Assembly (NCBI GenBank): GCA_036971475.1
Contig: JBAIZL010000004.1
Coordinates: forward strand, 63,911,753-63,975,752
Length of the DNA stretch: 64,000 nucleotides
Direction: 5' to 3'
DNA from: Prosapia bicincta
Lineage: Eukaryota; Arthropoda; Insecta; Hemiptera; Cercopidae
This document shows positions 39,543 through 51,965 of this stretch, in pieces. The notes beneath the pieces were generated by a model, which saw only the letters and a program-made list of their open reading frames with translations, had not been told where the DNA came from and searched no databases. The position numbers and the translations under genes are program-made. How positions within the stretch are numbered: position 1 is the stretch's first letter; every line of letters starts with the position of its first letter.

Positions 39543-42032
39543 TCCATCTAATAAGTTTCTAGCTGTTTCATACCGCCCAGATATACAGAACCTGTGGGAA
39601 TTAGAATCTGTTTCAAGCTTATAGTAATAATGGGCTTACCTCTAGTGCTGACTGCATTAACTGCCTTCAATACCTGTTTTCTCAAGTAGGCCTACACGAT
39701 ATCCTAGGTATATTATATGTTTTTACTATCTTGTAATTCCTGGTAGCAAAACTTGTAATAATTCTTTTATATAATAATATGGTTTCTAATTATTTAGGTC
39801 ACTCATATTCTCTACTAAGGGATAACAAAATATTTTGTATCCTCGGTCAAGTTTACTGACCAGTTTTAGTCCGATAAAGAGCATAGTAGAAAAAGGCAAT
39901 ATTTGCACGTATATTGTCATAGAAATATAACCTTTTTGATACGAGACTTTTTTATATTAAATATAGAATAAGGGCTAGACTAAACGATAGCGATATTATT
40001 GGGTAGAAAACTTCTTACAGTCAAAAGATTACAGAAACGCAACAGTGTCGACTAACGTTGTTTCTGTTATTATTACACATTTAGCTGGGGAGGGGGGGTG
40101 TTGTTGTGACTTAAAGTTGTCGTCATGAGTGATATTTTTAATACGAATTATTAAGATAAAAATAGACTTATATCATTCCTATTACTGAAAGGGACTTAGC
40201 GTCCCTCATTTTACTACCCTGAATATTAGCATGTATTTTTTTAAAATATGTAACGTTTCTAGCCCTTACCAATATAATTCATCTTACCTATCAGGACTTC
40301 TAGCTCTGACGTTTCAGCTCAGGCAAATTACGGTCTGTCTGTATCGCTCGTCATATCTTGCAGGTAGAACTAGGTTACTTGTGAAATAAGTATTGAATGA
40401 TTTAAAATGCAAAGTTAAACCATTTAAACTAGCAGAGTCTCATTTAAAGAATTAATAAATTAAGGTGTATGGGATTTGTGTGATCGTTAAATAATTGCTC
40501 TCTTAATCTTCAATTGAAACAAATTAAATATACTTTATTTAGCAAAAAATTATAAAATTACAACCAAAATACATATTTCTGAAACATTACGTTAGTTACT
40601 GATTTAAGTTACTGAGGAAATTTATAAATTAACAAATCAATGGCTGAAATTACTCTGTTTTCGAATTTTCTTGCTTGCTCTTTTCATAATTAATTCTTAC
40701 AGTTTAAACTGAAAACAAATGCACCAAATAATGCATAAATTACATTTATGTACGTATTGAAAAATTTAAAGTTTATTAATTTTGTATTAAACTGTTTAAG
40801 CATTTAAATTTTAATAGTTCACCAAATTTTGAATTTGTTCTCTTAGCTGTTTTAACAAGGTGAAACCTCGCATCCTTCTATTGGACAAATTCTCACAATA
40901 TTCCCTCGGTCATGAATTTGAAAAAGGCTTCAGTAACCCAGCGTTCCATCTTCGTCATTTGCAATATGCGCTGTCTTCTATTTTCTGATTACAATAAATT
41001 TAAAAAATGACTGTTACATTAGAAATTTAAAACAAAACATTTCCTCGCTCTTAAAGACGGCCGTTGCCTTCTACATCCTGATTTCAAAAGAGTTTACTAT
41101 CGGTCGCAAGCTGGCGTCCTAGTTACTGCCATTCGATTATGCGCATATTACTATATTCTTTCAAACTCTTCCTACAGATGCCACTACCAAACAAAGATTT
41201 GATTTATTTCTAATAAATCAATATTTTTTGATCTAGTTCTATTATTGTTTCATTTTTGAATACATTCTCGTTCGTTTTCTGAAATTTCCTTTTTTAATAT
41301 GTAACACTATCTAAAGTGTGTTACAAATACACAGTGAAAAGTTGCAACTAAACACCTCTATATGAGCCAGGTAGGAAATCTACATTGAAGAGCCACCTAT
41401 ACCACCAATAATACACCTTCTTCTCTAGTCATATCTTACCTTCAGTACAATTGTCCTTCAAAAACTAGTTTAGCCCACTAGTTATATGTACACACACGGG
41501 GGCATAGACATTGAGAGAGAGAGAAAGAGAGAGAGAGTTTGTGAGTCATACACCATTCTCATTTTTATACAAACTACAAACAAAAAATAATCCATTAGCC
41601 TATATTTTTTTAATCATGGTATTCTTAACCGGTTGATTGCTAGTAGCTTGAATACATCATAAATAGTATGTCTAGGATATTATTAGCAATATCCTATTTT
41701 TTGATAGATACAATAAGCTACATGATATATGGATTTACCACTAACATCAAAAGTGAAAGTGTCAACATAACCTGCTTAAGTGTGAGGAGGTGACTCTGGT
41801 GATCGAGACAAACAAACGAAAAGATATTTACATAGGTACTTAAATACAAACATGTAATAAATGTAAAGAATAAAAAAAAATAATAAAAATATAGTCAGTC
41901 TTTCATCTATTAAAGGAGAAAGAGATGTACCATCTATGAGTTGTTCTATTAGGATACTCTAGACTCGGACAATTAAGTATGCAGGTAAAAGAAATTTATC
42001 TTACCTGGTTGATACTTAAGCAAAATATAAGA

Positions 42033-42092
<60 letters not shown>

Positions 42093-43391
42093 AAACGATT
42101 ATTTTTGACATGATAGATGGATCTCAGAAATGGGATTTTAACATTGTATTATAACACATATTCAATGTATTTAAAATAAGCTGAAATGCAATATAGCATA
42201 AACCTCTTCATATTTATTCATTTTAGGTAATTTATTTACACTGTCAAACGATAAATTATATCAATGTTTAGGTGCAGTTTTGTGCTAGTGTTTATATGTT
42301 TGTCATTTTCTCAGTAGATTTTTATCACCATGGTAATTATATAATGTTTGGCAAATATAGCTTCAATGTAGGCGAGAGAAGACAAAGATTGTAAGACTGT
42401 AAATGTGAATTTAAAACAACAAACACATCATTATAAATGCTCAACGGCCTATTGCTAGAATTACAATAATAGGAGTTTATTTGTCTGATGCTATTTAACT
42501 CTAAATATTTTGGTAGTCGCAGGATATATTTCATTTAACTTTAGTGATTATTGATGTTTATTCAGAATCATAGCTAAGGCCCAATACAAGCCTTAATAAA
42601 TGTCATGCTAAAACGCTCTCACAACTCGTAAATAGCACAAAGCCTATTACACGAAGTTTCGGCATAAATGTTAAATAACTGCAATGGACCCTTATTTTTA
42701 TCAGGTTTTACCGATTCTTCTAAGAACTAATGAAGCAATTATAAACAGAATTTTAAATTATAAAATTGTATAAAGTGAGAGTGATAGTTTGGAATTATAG
42801 TTCTCTGACTCTTGATCATATTACATCGTATAATATGATCACATTACAGATCAGACATATTTAAATTTAGATTAAACTGGTTTTACGTTGGTCTATCTAT
42901 ATCGTTATTTTCAGACGCAACCATAAAAACAAATTGTGAATATCGATAAATAATTGGTTTTGCTTATGGGATAAATAATTGCTTTGGAATACCTTATGGG
43001 TAAGACAAAAAAAATTATAGTGTACAGCTAAAGTACCACGTGTGCAGGGCATCGTTACAGAAATATATATAAATTTAAAATCGAAATGAAACCATTATAT
43101 AATCATTTATTTGCTTTGGTAGAAAGAAATATTACAAAGCGTCTGTTGACATTACCTTAATACTAACTAAGGAACCTTATAGTCACTTTGAAATGAAAAC
43201 AATAAATTTAACGAGGAACGATGTTTACATTAAGAGTGAATGATTGGTTATAACAATAATAATTACTGCCGAAAAGTAAAAATTGGTTAAATAAGTATTC
43301 TATTTAAAATATTTACAAATATTGTGACATAACAATTTGATTTCTCATCTATTCTTACACAAGACAAATATGAGAAACTCAATATGAAATA
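39543..43391. other. AT-rich DNA with simple repeats, no gene recognised
   Basis: Includes a GA-rich run (about 41512-41537) and (TA)n at 42036-42089. Short frames such as 42337-42534 show no motif. Confidence 0.45.
42036..42089. repeat. (TA)n microsatellite
   Basis: TA repeat, about 27 units. Confidence 0.97.
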
Positions 43392-43568
43392 TTTATAATA
43401 ATACATTCAGTATATTACAATGAAAATATTGAAAACCCCCCAATACCACAAACATAATACAAACAACAAATAAATACAAGTTACTTAAGAATAGGACATT
43501 ATGTACATTCCAATGACCATGCCATCAACATCAGAGGATCTTAATAGAAAATTAAAATCTAGTAAACA
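43392..43568 (-). repeat. Old inverted repeat, left arm (decayed PLE-like pLTR?)
   Basis: The reverse complement of 45145-45310 aligns with this segment at roughly 70-75 percent. Shared blocks are CAATGAAAATATTGA, CAAGTTACTTAAGA and a CCAATGA-CATG-CATCA-CATCAGAG block. Read on minus, the last block gives CUCUGAUGUUGAUGGCAUG followed by GGAAUGUACAUA, close to the hammerhead of PLE family 1 but with several core changes. I infer an old PLE pLTR; the evidence is partial. Confidence 0.5.
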
Positions 43569-43576
43569 ATCTAGAG
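43569..43576. repeat. hAT target-site duplication, left
   Basis: ATCTAGAG, identical to 45137-45144. Eight-base duplications are the hAT signature. Confidence 0.92.
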
Positions 43577-45136
43577 CAGGGTTCCCAAACTGGGGGGCGC
43601 GCCCCCCTGGGGGGCGTGAAGAAAGTCCAGGGGGACGTGACACCCAAATGAAATTAATAAAAAAATTACAAAAATAATTTCCTACAAACAAAATAAAACT
43701 TATTGGTGTATGCACAGATGGTGCTCCTTCAATGCTGGGTTCTCATTCAGTCTTTGTGCAGTTGGTCAAAGAGAAGAATGATGATGTGGTTGGGATTTAT
43801 TGTTTTATTCACCGCCAAGCCTTGGCAGCCAAAACGCTTCCATACGAACTCAATGCTGTTTTAAAGCTATGTATTAAAGTAATCAACTACGTTAAGAACA
43901 GTGCATTAAATACTTGACTGCTTAAAGTTATTTGTGAAGATTTAGGAAGTGACCACAAAACGCTGCTATTTCATACAGAACTACGATGCCTATCAAAAGG
44001 CAATATGTTGGGAAGACTATTTGAACTCCGTGACGAAGTTATTACGTTTTTTGCCAGAGCAGAAACAAAACGAGCTTAGTGCAGAGTTAAAAAAAACCCA
44101 TTAACCAAGTGATTTTGGCCTATTTATAAGATTTTTTTGACACGTTAAACAACCTAAACTTAAGACTGCAAGGTGCAGACTCAAATATAGTAACACATCA
44201 GGATGCCATCAAGATTTACGTTGAGAAACTACAACTTTGGATACGTAAAGTGTCAATGAACCCCAGCAACTATTCAAGTTTCAGCAAAGTAGTATCAGTT
44301 TCAGAAGAAGCATGTTTTGAGGACGTATTTGAGGGACCGCTTTTTAAAAACTTAATAATTGACCATTTGAAGAACCTCAAGGAGGAGTTCAGCAGGTACT
44401 TCCCCTAACTTGTCAGAGAAGTTTTACAAACTATCAACCGACCCGTTCCACATGGACATACAGTTGCTGCCAGAAGAGTTGCAAGAGGAGGGAATAGAAA
44501 TAAAAAATGACTCTGCTTCAAGATACGATTTTGAACAAATGGACAAGCCCTCATTTTGGTTAAAGTACTTAAAAGTTTACCCCAGTGTTTCAGAGAAAGC
44601 TGTTCGGATGTACTTGCCTTTTTCAACAACACACATGTGCGAAAAAGCGTTTTCAACTCTTGTCGCGATCAAAACAAAGTACCGCAACAAACTTGATGTC
44701 GAAAGTGACCTAGGCTGAGCTTTGTCTGCTACACAACCCAGGATCTGTCAAGTTATTCAGAGCATGCAAGCGCACCCATCTCACTAAATTACTAAATTTT
44801 ATGTTTTGTTTTTGTAAGTAGGTGGTCTTATTGTTTCATCTTCCTTAAATTGGAAATGTATCTGTGTTACAATGTTAAATTTTGTATCAGTAATTATATT
44901 TGTTTTGCATGTAATACTTGTTTTAATTTTCATAATACGTACAATTATTTAATCTTTCCATTCTGCGTTACCGCATTCAACAGTGAACTAAAAAATCTAC
45001 CTACTCACCGTATCAAGTACTTGTACGAGTTCATGTACGTCACCGTGGAAATCGGTTATTGCAAAATGGAAAGCTGATATGTGTATCTCCAAATAACCAG
45101 AGGGGGGCGTGGTACAAAAAAGTTTGGGAACCCCTG
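43577..45136 (+). mobile_element. Internally deleted hAT transposon (ZBED5-like)
   Basis: Ends are CAGGGTTCCCAAACTGGGGG on the left and, reverse-complemented, CAGGGGTTCCCAAACTTTTT on the right, flanked by a perfect 8-bp duplication. CAGGG-TTCCCAA termini are typical of the hAT group containing the ZBED5/FAM200-type transposases. At 1.56 kb it lacks the BED finger and the first half of the transposase. It sits between the arms of an older inverted repeat. Confidence 0.93.
43690..44790 (+). pseudogene. hAT transposase, C-terminal half (ZBED5/FAM200-like)
   Basis: hAT transposases use an RNase H-fold catalytic domain interrupted by an all-helical insertion and a C-terminal dimerisation region. 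The fragment begins inside the catalytic domain with GVCTDGAPSMLGSH (Asp of the DGAPSMLG motif, about 43708) and IYCFIHRQALAAKTLP. After a stop at 43915-43917 it continues LRCLSKGNMLGRLFELRDE (about 43982-44038), then LNLRLQGADSNIVTHQDAIK. In a shifted frame from 44410 it gives the dimerisation segment: PSFWLKYLKVYP, LPFSTTHMCEKAFSTLVAIK and YRNKLDVESDLG, ending near 44716-44790. At least three stops or frameshifts. The BED zinc finger and first catalytic Asp region are absent, so it is dead. Order and motifs match the family closely. Confidence 0.88.
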
Positions 45137-45144
45137 ATCTAGAG
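45137..45144. repeat. hAT target-site duplication, right
   Basis: ATCTAGAG, identical to 43569-43576. Confidence 0.92.
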
Positions 45145-45310
45145 TGACTATATTTTGTAACTATTTGTTAGCTAGAGTGTAATTGGGTATTAAGACACTC
45201 TGATGATGATGACATGCTCATTGGAGATAAGCTTTTAATCTTAAGTAACTTGTTTTATTTGTTATTTGTTATTTTTTTTGTTATATAGGGTTTATTGTCA
45301 ATATTTTCAT
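45145..45310 (+). repeat. Old inverted repeat, right arm (decayed PLE-like pLTR?)
   Basis: Partner of 43392-43568. On plus, ACACUCUGAUGAUGAUGAC (about 45195-45213) has an intact CUGAUGA, a possible stem II GAUGA/UCAUU, but GGAGA in place of GAAA. Predicted to be a dead hammerhead relic if the PLE reading is right. Confidence 0.45.
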
Positions 45311-46876
45311 TGCAATGTATTGTATCACTGTTTTCATGATGCTGCATACATTCAGTATACATTTTTTACCTGCTAGTGAAAAACATTCGAAACACGTTTT
45401 TCGACTAGTTTTAGTTTGAGTGAGAATTAAAGATCAAAGGCGAAGATAGTAATTAAGTTTGAGAGTCTGGATGATGAGTAGGAGGTATATGTGGCGTGCA
45501 AGATACTTGTCGCCATAACATTGCTATAGCTTTTTATCTTCGAGTATGACATAAGCTTGCTATCCTGAAAAGCATACCCATATACCTCTACTATAGTGCA
45601 ATGTACATGAGTATTGGCCAACCGGGCCACGGAAGAGGTTTCAAAAATCCTATTCTAGACGTATTTCTGAAGACTTAATCCTGGTCTTGCGCACTGAAGG
45701 AGAAGCTTCAAATGATTTAAGTAAAATTACTCAATTACGTTAATAAAATAGGACATTGGAAAATTAATGTAATCTCTAATTATTGGTATGTTTTTTTTAA
45801 TCTATCACATTTTAAAATTTATATTATAATATATTACGGCATTTTTGGATGGGATGGTAAAAACAATGTACAAAAAACGATTTTCTGGATAATGTCATGA
45901 ACTGTTGAAATTCGTTATTGTTCTTATGATGCTTATTTTGAAAATTTAATTTGGTAAAGTTTATTCGATAATAAATTGTTTAAACTCAATATAAACGTTT
46001 ATTATCCTACTACACAATAAGTCTACATAATGTAGAAGTTAATGAAGAGAGTTTAATATAATTTTATATATATAAAATGTTTATAGTGTTTTAAATCCTT
46101 ATTAATGTCAGTGTTTTACTAGTCTATAACAAGTTATTTTCCATACATAATTTGTGAGATTATTACATAATTTTATGCTACCCTATCTTATTAAGGTATC
46201 GATCACTCGAAATGAACTATATAAGGCCCATGAAGAACGGATTTACGTCCTTTACACCTGGTAGTAAACTGTATTTAACTCTTATCGTTAAATTTACTAT
46301 ATATATATATCAACGATTCTAGTATAGATGGTAGGCTATTTCGGTTTTCTTAAATTAAAGACATTTTATAAACCTACATATAAATTATATACTCGTACTA
46401 TAAATATAGCCCATTTTGTCAATTTTGTTCCAAAATATCTTGATATTTTTTTAAAACTACTTTTCAACATCGTATGACAAGTTTCAGTCTTAATGCCTCG
46501 TGGTTCTTTAATTGATGTTACACATCTACAGGTAAAACTCGTTTAACACAAGATACAAAATATTTAAGTATAAAACGATTAGGTGAAAGTGGATTTGTTT
46601 AGATGGCCATTAAAATATAAAATAAAAGACTACTCGGTATATACCTAGAACAGTCATATTTGAAGTTATTTGGAAGCGTTTGCTAACTCTTTAATTCTGA
46701 ACTATGTACGTCTGAGTAAATTAAAAACGTACGTTAAAATTATCTCCATTGAGCATTATATATGTCGCACTTTGAATACCTCCTTACATTAGTCTACTTT
46801 ACAAATAGCCAACCATAACTGTCGGGTCACATTAGTACTCTAAATCGTGTCAAGGCGGAGTTGAATAATACACAAC

Positions 46877-46896
46877 CCTCAACGTTAACGTTGAGG
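46877..46896. repeat. Perfect 20-bp palindrome
   Basis: CCTCAACGTTAACGTTGAGG is its own reverse complement, centred on the HpaI-like GTTAAC. Could be a dimeric protein-binding site or a chance palindrome. Confidence 0.85.
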
Positions 46897-48091
46897 ACAG
46901 GATATACTCCATGTAAGGACTGTACGTAAAAAGGCAAGGCGCTTGTAGAGTCAGAGAGCCGATCATCAGCAGATATACTGTAGATATACATTCCTTCAGA
47001 GTGTAAAATCTGTAGAGTAGAAGAAAGTCAAGTGGTAGACTAACTATGCAAACAATTTATCGTCTGAGCGTTTTGTGGATTAGGTTTGCAATAATTGAGA
47101 CGAGTATAGAGAGTCTTTAAACTGTGTTATGAGTATTTTAATTTCTTAGCAAATGGGAGTAATAACATGTAAACACGATATTAAAAAAAAAATTATTAGA
47201 AATTGTAAAACAGTATGTAAGAAAAATTATGTCGTTTAAAGATTTTTAGAAAATGTGTCAGTGTTTAGAATATTAAATCTATGTTTCTCAAATTACAATA
47301 ACATTTGAATATCACCTTGATCAGTAATACAGCATGTTACCAAACGTTAATATTCCATAAAACGCATTTTAGACAACACTCTAAAACACACTTTTCTGAA
47401 ATTTGTATCTATTGAGGCACAACCCATACACCTGAACTCGTAAATCTAGTACATCTAGTAAATTAGATGCCTATTTTACAATATGATATGTCACAAAAGT
47501 GCATAAGCCATGAAAACAAATCCATATAAGACAAACAATCGTGAAATATCTTTTAACTTACATGTTCGTACACAACTGCTTCTACAATGACTAGATCTGG
47601 TACATTTTTTAATAACCCCAACACTACCTCAATTTAAAAGCAGGACTAAAAGATAAAAAACTCATTTGGTACCAGACTGTGAGAAAGTAACATGTGAGTA
47701 GATAAACGATAGTCACTTTTCGAAAAATGAGAACTTAAATAAAACCTAAACCATAGTTTAATTTACCTCATTATAAGTAAAGTAGTAGCATATAAAACGC
47801 TAGTACAGTTTAATGTTTTCAAAATGTTACTTTTTCAAAATTGAGTTTTAAACAAACCTAATAAAACACATTTACCTGTAAGTGCATTTTACACCCAAAA
47901 AAAAATAAATAAATGATAATACATGCAAATTTTCTTAAATGCATTCTAACAAACCATCGAAAGGACATTTCCAAACAAGTGCATTTCAATTTTACACCCC
48001 CACATAATGACGTCACCGCTCACCCAATATTATCTAATGGCATCACCAACTCAACACGCACACCCACACAACAAACAAACAAATAAACCAA

Positions 48092-48130
<39 letters not shown>

Positions 48131-48143
48131 ACATATACACACA

Positions 48144-48210
<67 letters not shown>
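48092..48210. repeat. (CA)n microsatellite
   Basis: Long CA run with a few CACTCACA and CATATACA interruptions. The flanking 48211-48315 is GC-richer and unassigned. Confidence 0.97.
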
Positions 48211-48214
<4 letters not shown>

Positions 48215-51200
48215 TTATATGGGGACTTCGGTGTGCCGGGGTTAAACACTATCCGGCTAACCGAGGACTCCGTAATTTTCCGAAACCGACCAACAAGGTC
48301 TCGCCTAATCATACCTAAAAAAAGTTAATAGTTCGACAATAAATTATGGCGATGTGTTATGTTATAAATTTTGAATCAAATGGTATACGTTTTTTATTTC
48401 GGAAATGAATTTTAAAAATTTGATGTTTGTGCAGGCTAGTGCCGTTCTAGAACCTACTACTCGAGTCCCAGCTCCACTATTTATATAAAAGCAAAGCGAG
48501 GTCCTAATGAAATGTTTGATGCTGACTACTGAGGTCTTTTTCTAATAAATTTGAATAAGATTTTTTATTTCATTATGCATGAAATCTTTATCCAATAGGA
48601 ATGTTATTGAATTATATTTAAATTAATAAAATTGAGTAGTAAAATTAGTTTTTTTATTAAAACTAGACTGTTTTACAATGTATGTAATATGAAAGGTACT
48701 TTTTAAAATGGAATAACCTATATTTTAGTTTTCCAAGCTAACAGAATAATTAGTATATCGATTGTATGTAGTTATATAAAAATTTCTTGAATATACAAAT
48801 ATTTTAAAATATACATAAGTATTTGATTATTAAAAATTTCTACATTTCTAAGCATGAAAAGGTATATAATAACGATTGTTAAATGGTTTTCGTATGTAGT
48901 TTAAAGGTGTCGTATCTGTGATAGAAATTTTAGAAAATTAGATATTGTAATTAATATTAGCCTAAAAGTCGGGTTTCAATTATATCTGAATCTTGACTAA
49001 AGTTTTTTCACTTTTAAAATTCGTAGTTAGGCTACTTGGAATATAAATTCAAGTATTATTATTGTTTGTACTGATAATTTAAATATCCAATATTTTGAAA
49101 TTGTATAATAGTAGACATTAAATTTGACAACTAGACTAAATTTTAGAATGATATTTGTTCCCGTAAAAATGTTTTAAATACTGTATTTGGCAGTTTCTTA
49201 TGGTATATAATAGATTTAATAAAAAAAGGCAATAAATTCTAATGTTTGTACAATTTAAATAAAGACCTCTGTCGACCGGATAATGAACCGCCTAAGACCT
49301 CGGTTACATGTTAAGAAAAGTTTGAGTCCTGGCTATGCTGTTGCTGTACCTCAACAATTTCAGCTATATGAAACACATTAAAAAAAAATTAAGACGTCAC
49401 AAGTAATATTAAAATAATGTTTCACAGCATCATTTTCAGAGCTATGTTATGTACTCCATTAGCTGTAGTATGTATTATGTTCTGGTAATATAATTGTAAT
49501 GGCATGCATTTAAAACATGTTAATAAACAACATTTATTTTGTATTGGTTTAAATCTAAATTACATTATTGTGTCAACTATTGCTGTTAATTAAAAATTAG
49601 ACAACGGTTAGTATGTTCAGTTGATTTAAGATTTAAGTGTTAATGTTGAAAACAGGATTCTCAATTGCTAGCGATATCTGGTACTTTTAATGTCGAAGAT
49701 GGAGGTTTATACATGTATACCAATGGGTCCTGACGAAATGGCAATAACCTGTTACAATTACAGATGACTTTTTTCATTAAATAACAATCCGTTCTAGGTA
49801 CCTAAACAATTTCCTAGGATATATCCGCATATTACAAGAGCATTTTTTTTTATATAGATATTCTACTGTTAGACCTACCTAATTTCTTGTAATTAAATAC
49901 ACGTCAAGTAGTAGTATCCATTAAAACCATATAATATTATAGCTCTTTGTGAACAAGAGCTCTTTATTTAATCAAGGTGGTTTGGGGAACTCAATGTTCA
50001 TTAAAAAATTCAATAATATTCACAAGAATTGTTAGTTCACTTGTTAGACACAACACATGACGGCCGATTTCCACAATTAACTCTTTCAAACTAACCTGTT
50101 CTTGTTAACATTCTCAACCCCTACTAAAGATATTTTTGTCTAACAGAAAGACAGATGTTCAACCCTACCGTAATTTTTACCTGGATTCTCAGTCTCTTTT
50201 CAAGTAAAAGAAACTACCCCGTCTTTACATCAAAAATTATTTGAGCAAATATATTCAAAACCTTATTTCTCTTTATAACTTGAACCTTCTATTCTAAATT
50301 CTAATTATTTAATTTTTATTTTCTTTTTTTAATGGCTGTGGTCGACAATTCACTAGATTACAAAACAAATATTTGATTTAGAGCTCCAAATTTGAAACAT
50401 GTATTTTAGTATTTCTTTACTTTTATATAGTCTTAAATAAATTATATAGACTATAATAAACCTTGCTAGTAAAAGTTTTATAACGATGGAATCCTGAATA
50501 CTCAACATTTCAATGCTGAAATATTAAACTCTTATTTCAGAGTTTATAAGGTCAACAAAAATAAGTTTTATTGTTGAAAGTCATAGACTTATTGCAGTAT
50601 TTAATTTGATTAATACATGTATTGCATATTCTTGACAATAAAAACAATATTTCTCCCGCATACCGTAAAGTTTAACTACCCCTTCTCATTATGCATCCAA
50701 AGTTCAAATTTCATTAGAAATTTGGTTAAGAGTTGAACCAAGTACCGCTTAATCGATTATATCAAATGATTTTTTATTTGTACAGAATAAATTTCTTTTA
50801 TTTTATTAACAAGAAAGAAAAATTATTTGATGCTACTAATTAGATGAATTAGAAAATACTGTACAAACTATTAAAAAAGCTATATGAATTATTTTAGGCT
50901 GTTAAAATTAGTGATATATTCATAAATTATCTAAAAAAATCATAATATATAATATATAAATTTTACGTCAACAGAAATCTCAATTTATTAAAAATATTTG
51001 TATTATTACTCCGTTATTTCTTTACCCAATTTAGACCTTTGTATGGTTGTTTTTCTTTTTGTTTACTTGTGCCTTTTGTATTTTGAAAACAAAGATTGAC
51101 TAACATATGATGATGAAATGTTTGAATGGGCAATAACCAGTTTTAGTTTGGATAAAGTACCATATTTTGTGACATTATGTTACAATATTAGTTTGTTTTC

Positions 51201-51779
51201 TCAATCACAGATAAAATGCTAAAGTCATCATCCTTGTTATGTATCATTATAACGTTTATGGTGAAAATACAATAGTTATAAAATTGTAATGCCAATATAA
51301 TAGCATTATAAATTATAATAAATATAACTCATTATTATAGGCTACATTTTTTCCTACTTTTAATTAATAAGGAAATTATCTGTTAATATAAATTTCACCA
51401 TGCATCTAAAGTATTAACTCTAATACAATTCAATTTATCTTTATTTTCTACGTAAAATATATTATTTGCTGCCAAAACATAATTAACTATTGCAGATTTA
51501 CCTAGTATGTTTCGTTTTATTTGAGAAACGTTGTTTTTGTTCTATTTTTATTGTTCCACTTGGGTTGACCTTGGATAATATCTATCTATTCATTTCAGTT
51601 AGAGCCCATTTATCTTCCACAATGATAAAACACCTTACTTTTTTTATCAATAATATTTTCAGTTTACAGTGTATTACAATGCCTACGATCAAATTAATAC
51701 ATTTTCCATATGATTTTTTGTAGAAACACAAATACAATACGAATACTGTAAATCATGAATTAAGGTCTAGTTAAATTCT

Positions 51780-51965
51780 TCTTTAAATTATTAATATCGG
51801 CAATTTCGTTTCTTACGAAACTCAAGCTTTTTAGCTCACTGAAGATGATTGTATTGGCAATGAAACGTTGTGTGAGTAACAAAATGTATAATTGATGACT
51901 TAGAGTGAACCTGATTGTTTAATAACTCTAAAACTAAAAATTAAAATAAAAAAGCAACACATTTC
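51780..51965 (+). mobile_element. Possible solo pLTR of another PLE
   Basis: Proposed only because a hammerhead-like motif sits at 51835-51876 in otherwise anonymous DNA. No RT or nuclease sequence lies nearby. Boundaries are approximate. Confidence 0.35.
51835..51876 (+). ncRNA. Hammerhead-like motif (third type), probably impaired
   Basis: Stem I CUCA/UGAG, core CUGAAGA (51839-51845), then UG, stem II AUUG/CAAU with loop UAUUGG, GAAA, stem III AC/GU with a three-base loop. The base at the cleavage position (51872) is G, whereas hammerheads need A, C or U, so it is predicted not to cut. The sequence between the arms differs from both PLE families in this window. Confidence 0.5.

Larger units (their letters stand above)
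45311..51779. other. AT-rich DNA with simple repeats, no gene recognised
   Basis: Apart from a 20-bp palindrome at 46877 and the (CA)n block at 48092, I see no feature. The 103-codon frame at 48007-48318 is mainly the (CA)n repeat. Confidence 0.45.

Noticed and set aside
44405..44656. 83-codon minus-strand frame
   Set aside because: Antisense of the hAT transposase dimerisation segment, which is well supported on plus.
46951..46990. Possible hammerhead core CUGAUGA on minus near 46965
   Set aside because: No GAAA at a usable distance and no stem II.
48007..48318. 103-codon frame rich in His and Thr
   Set aside because: It is the (CA)n microsatellite read in one frame.
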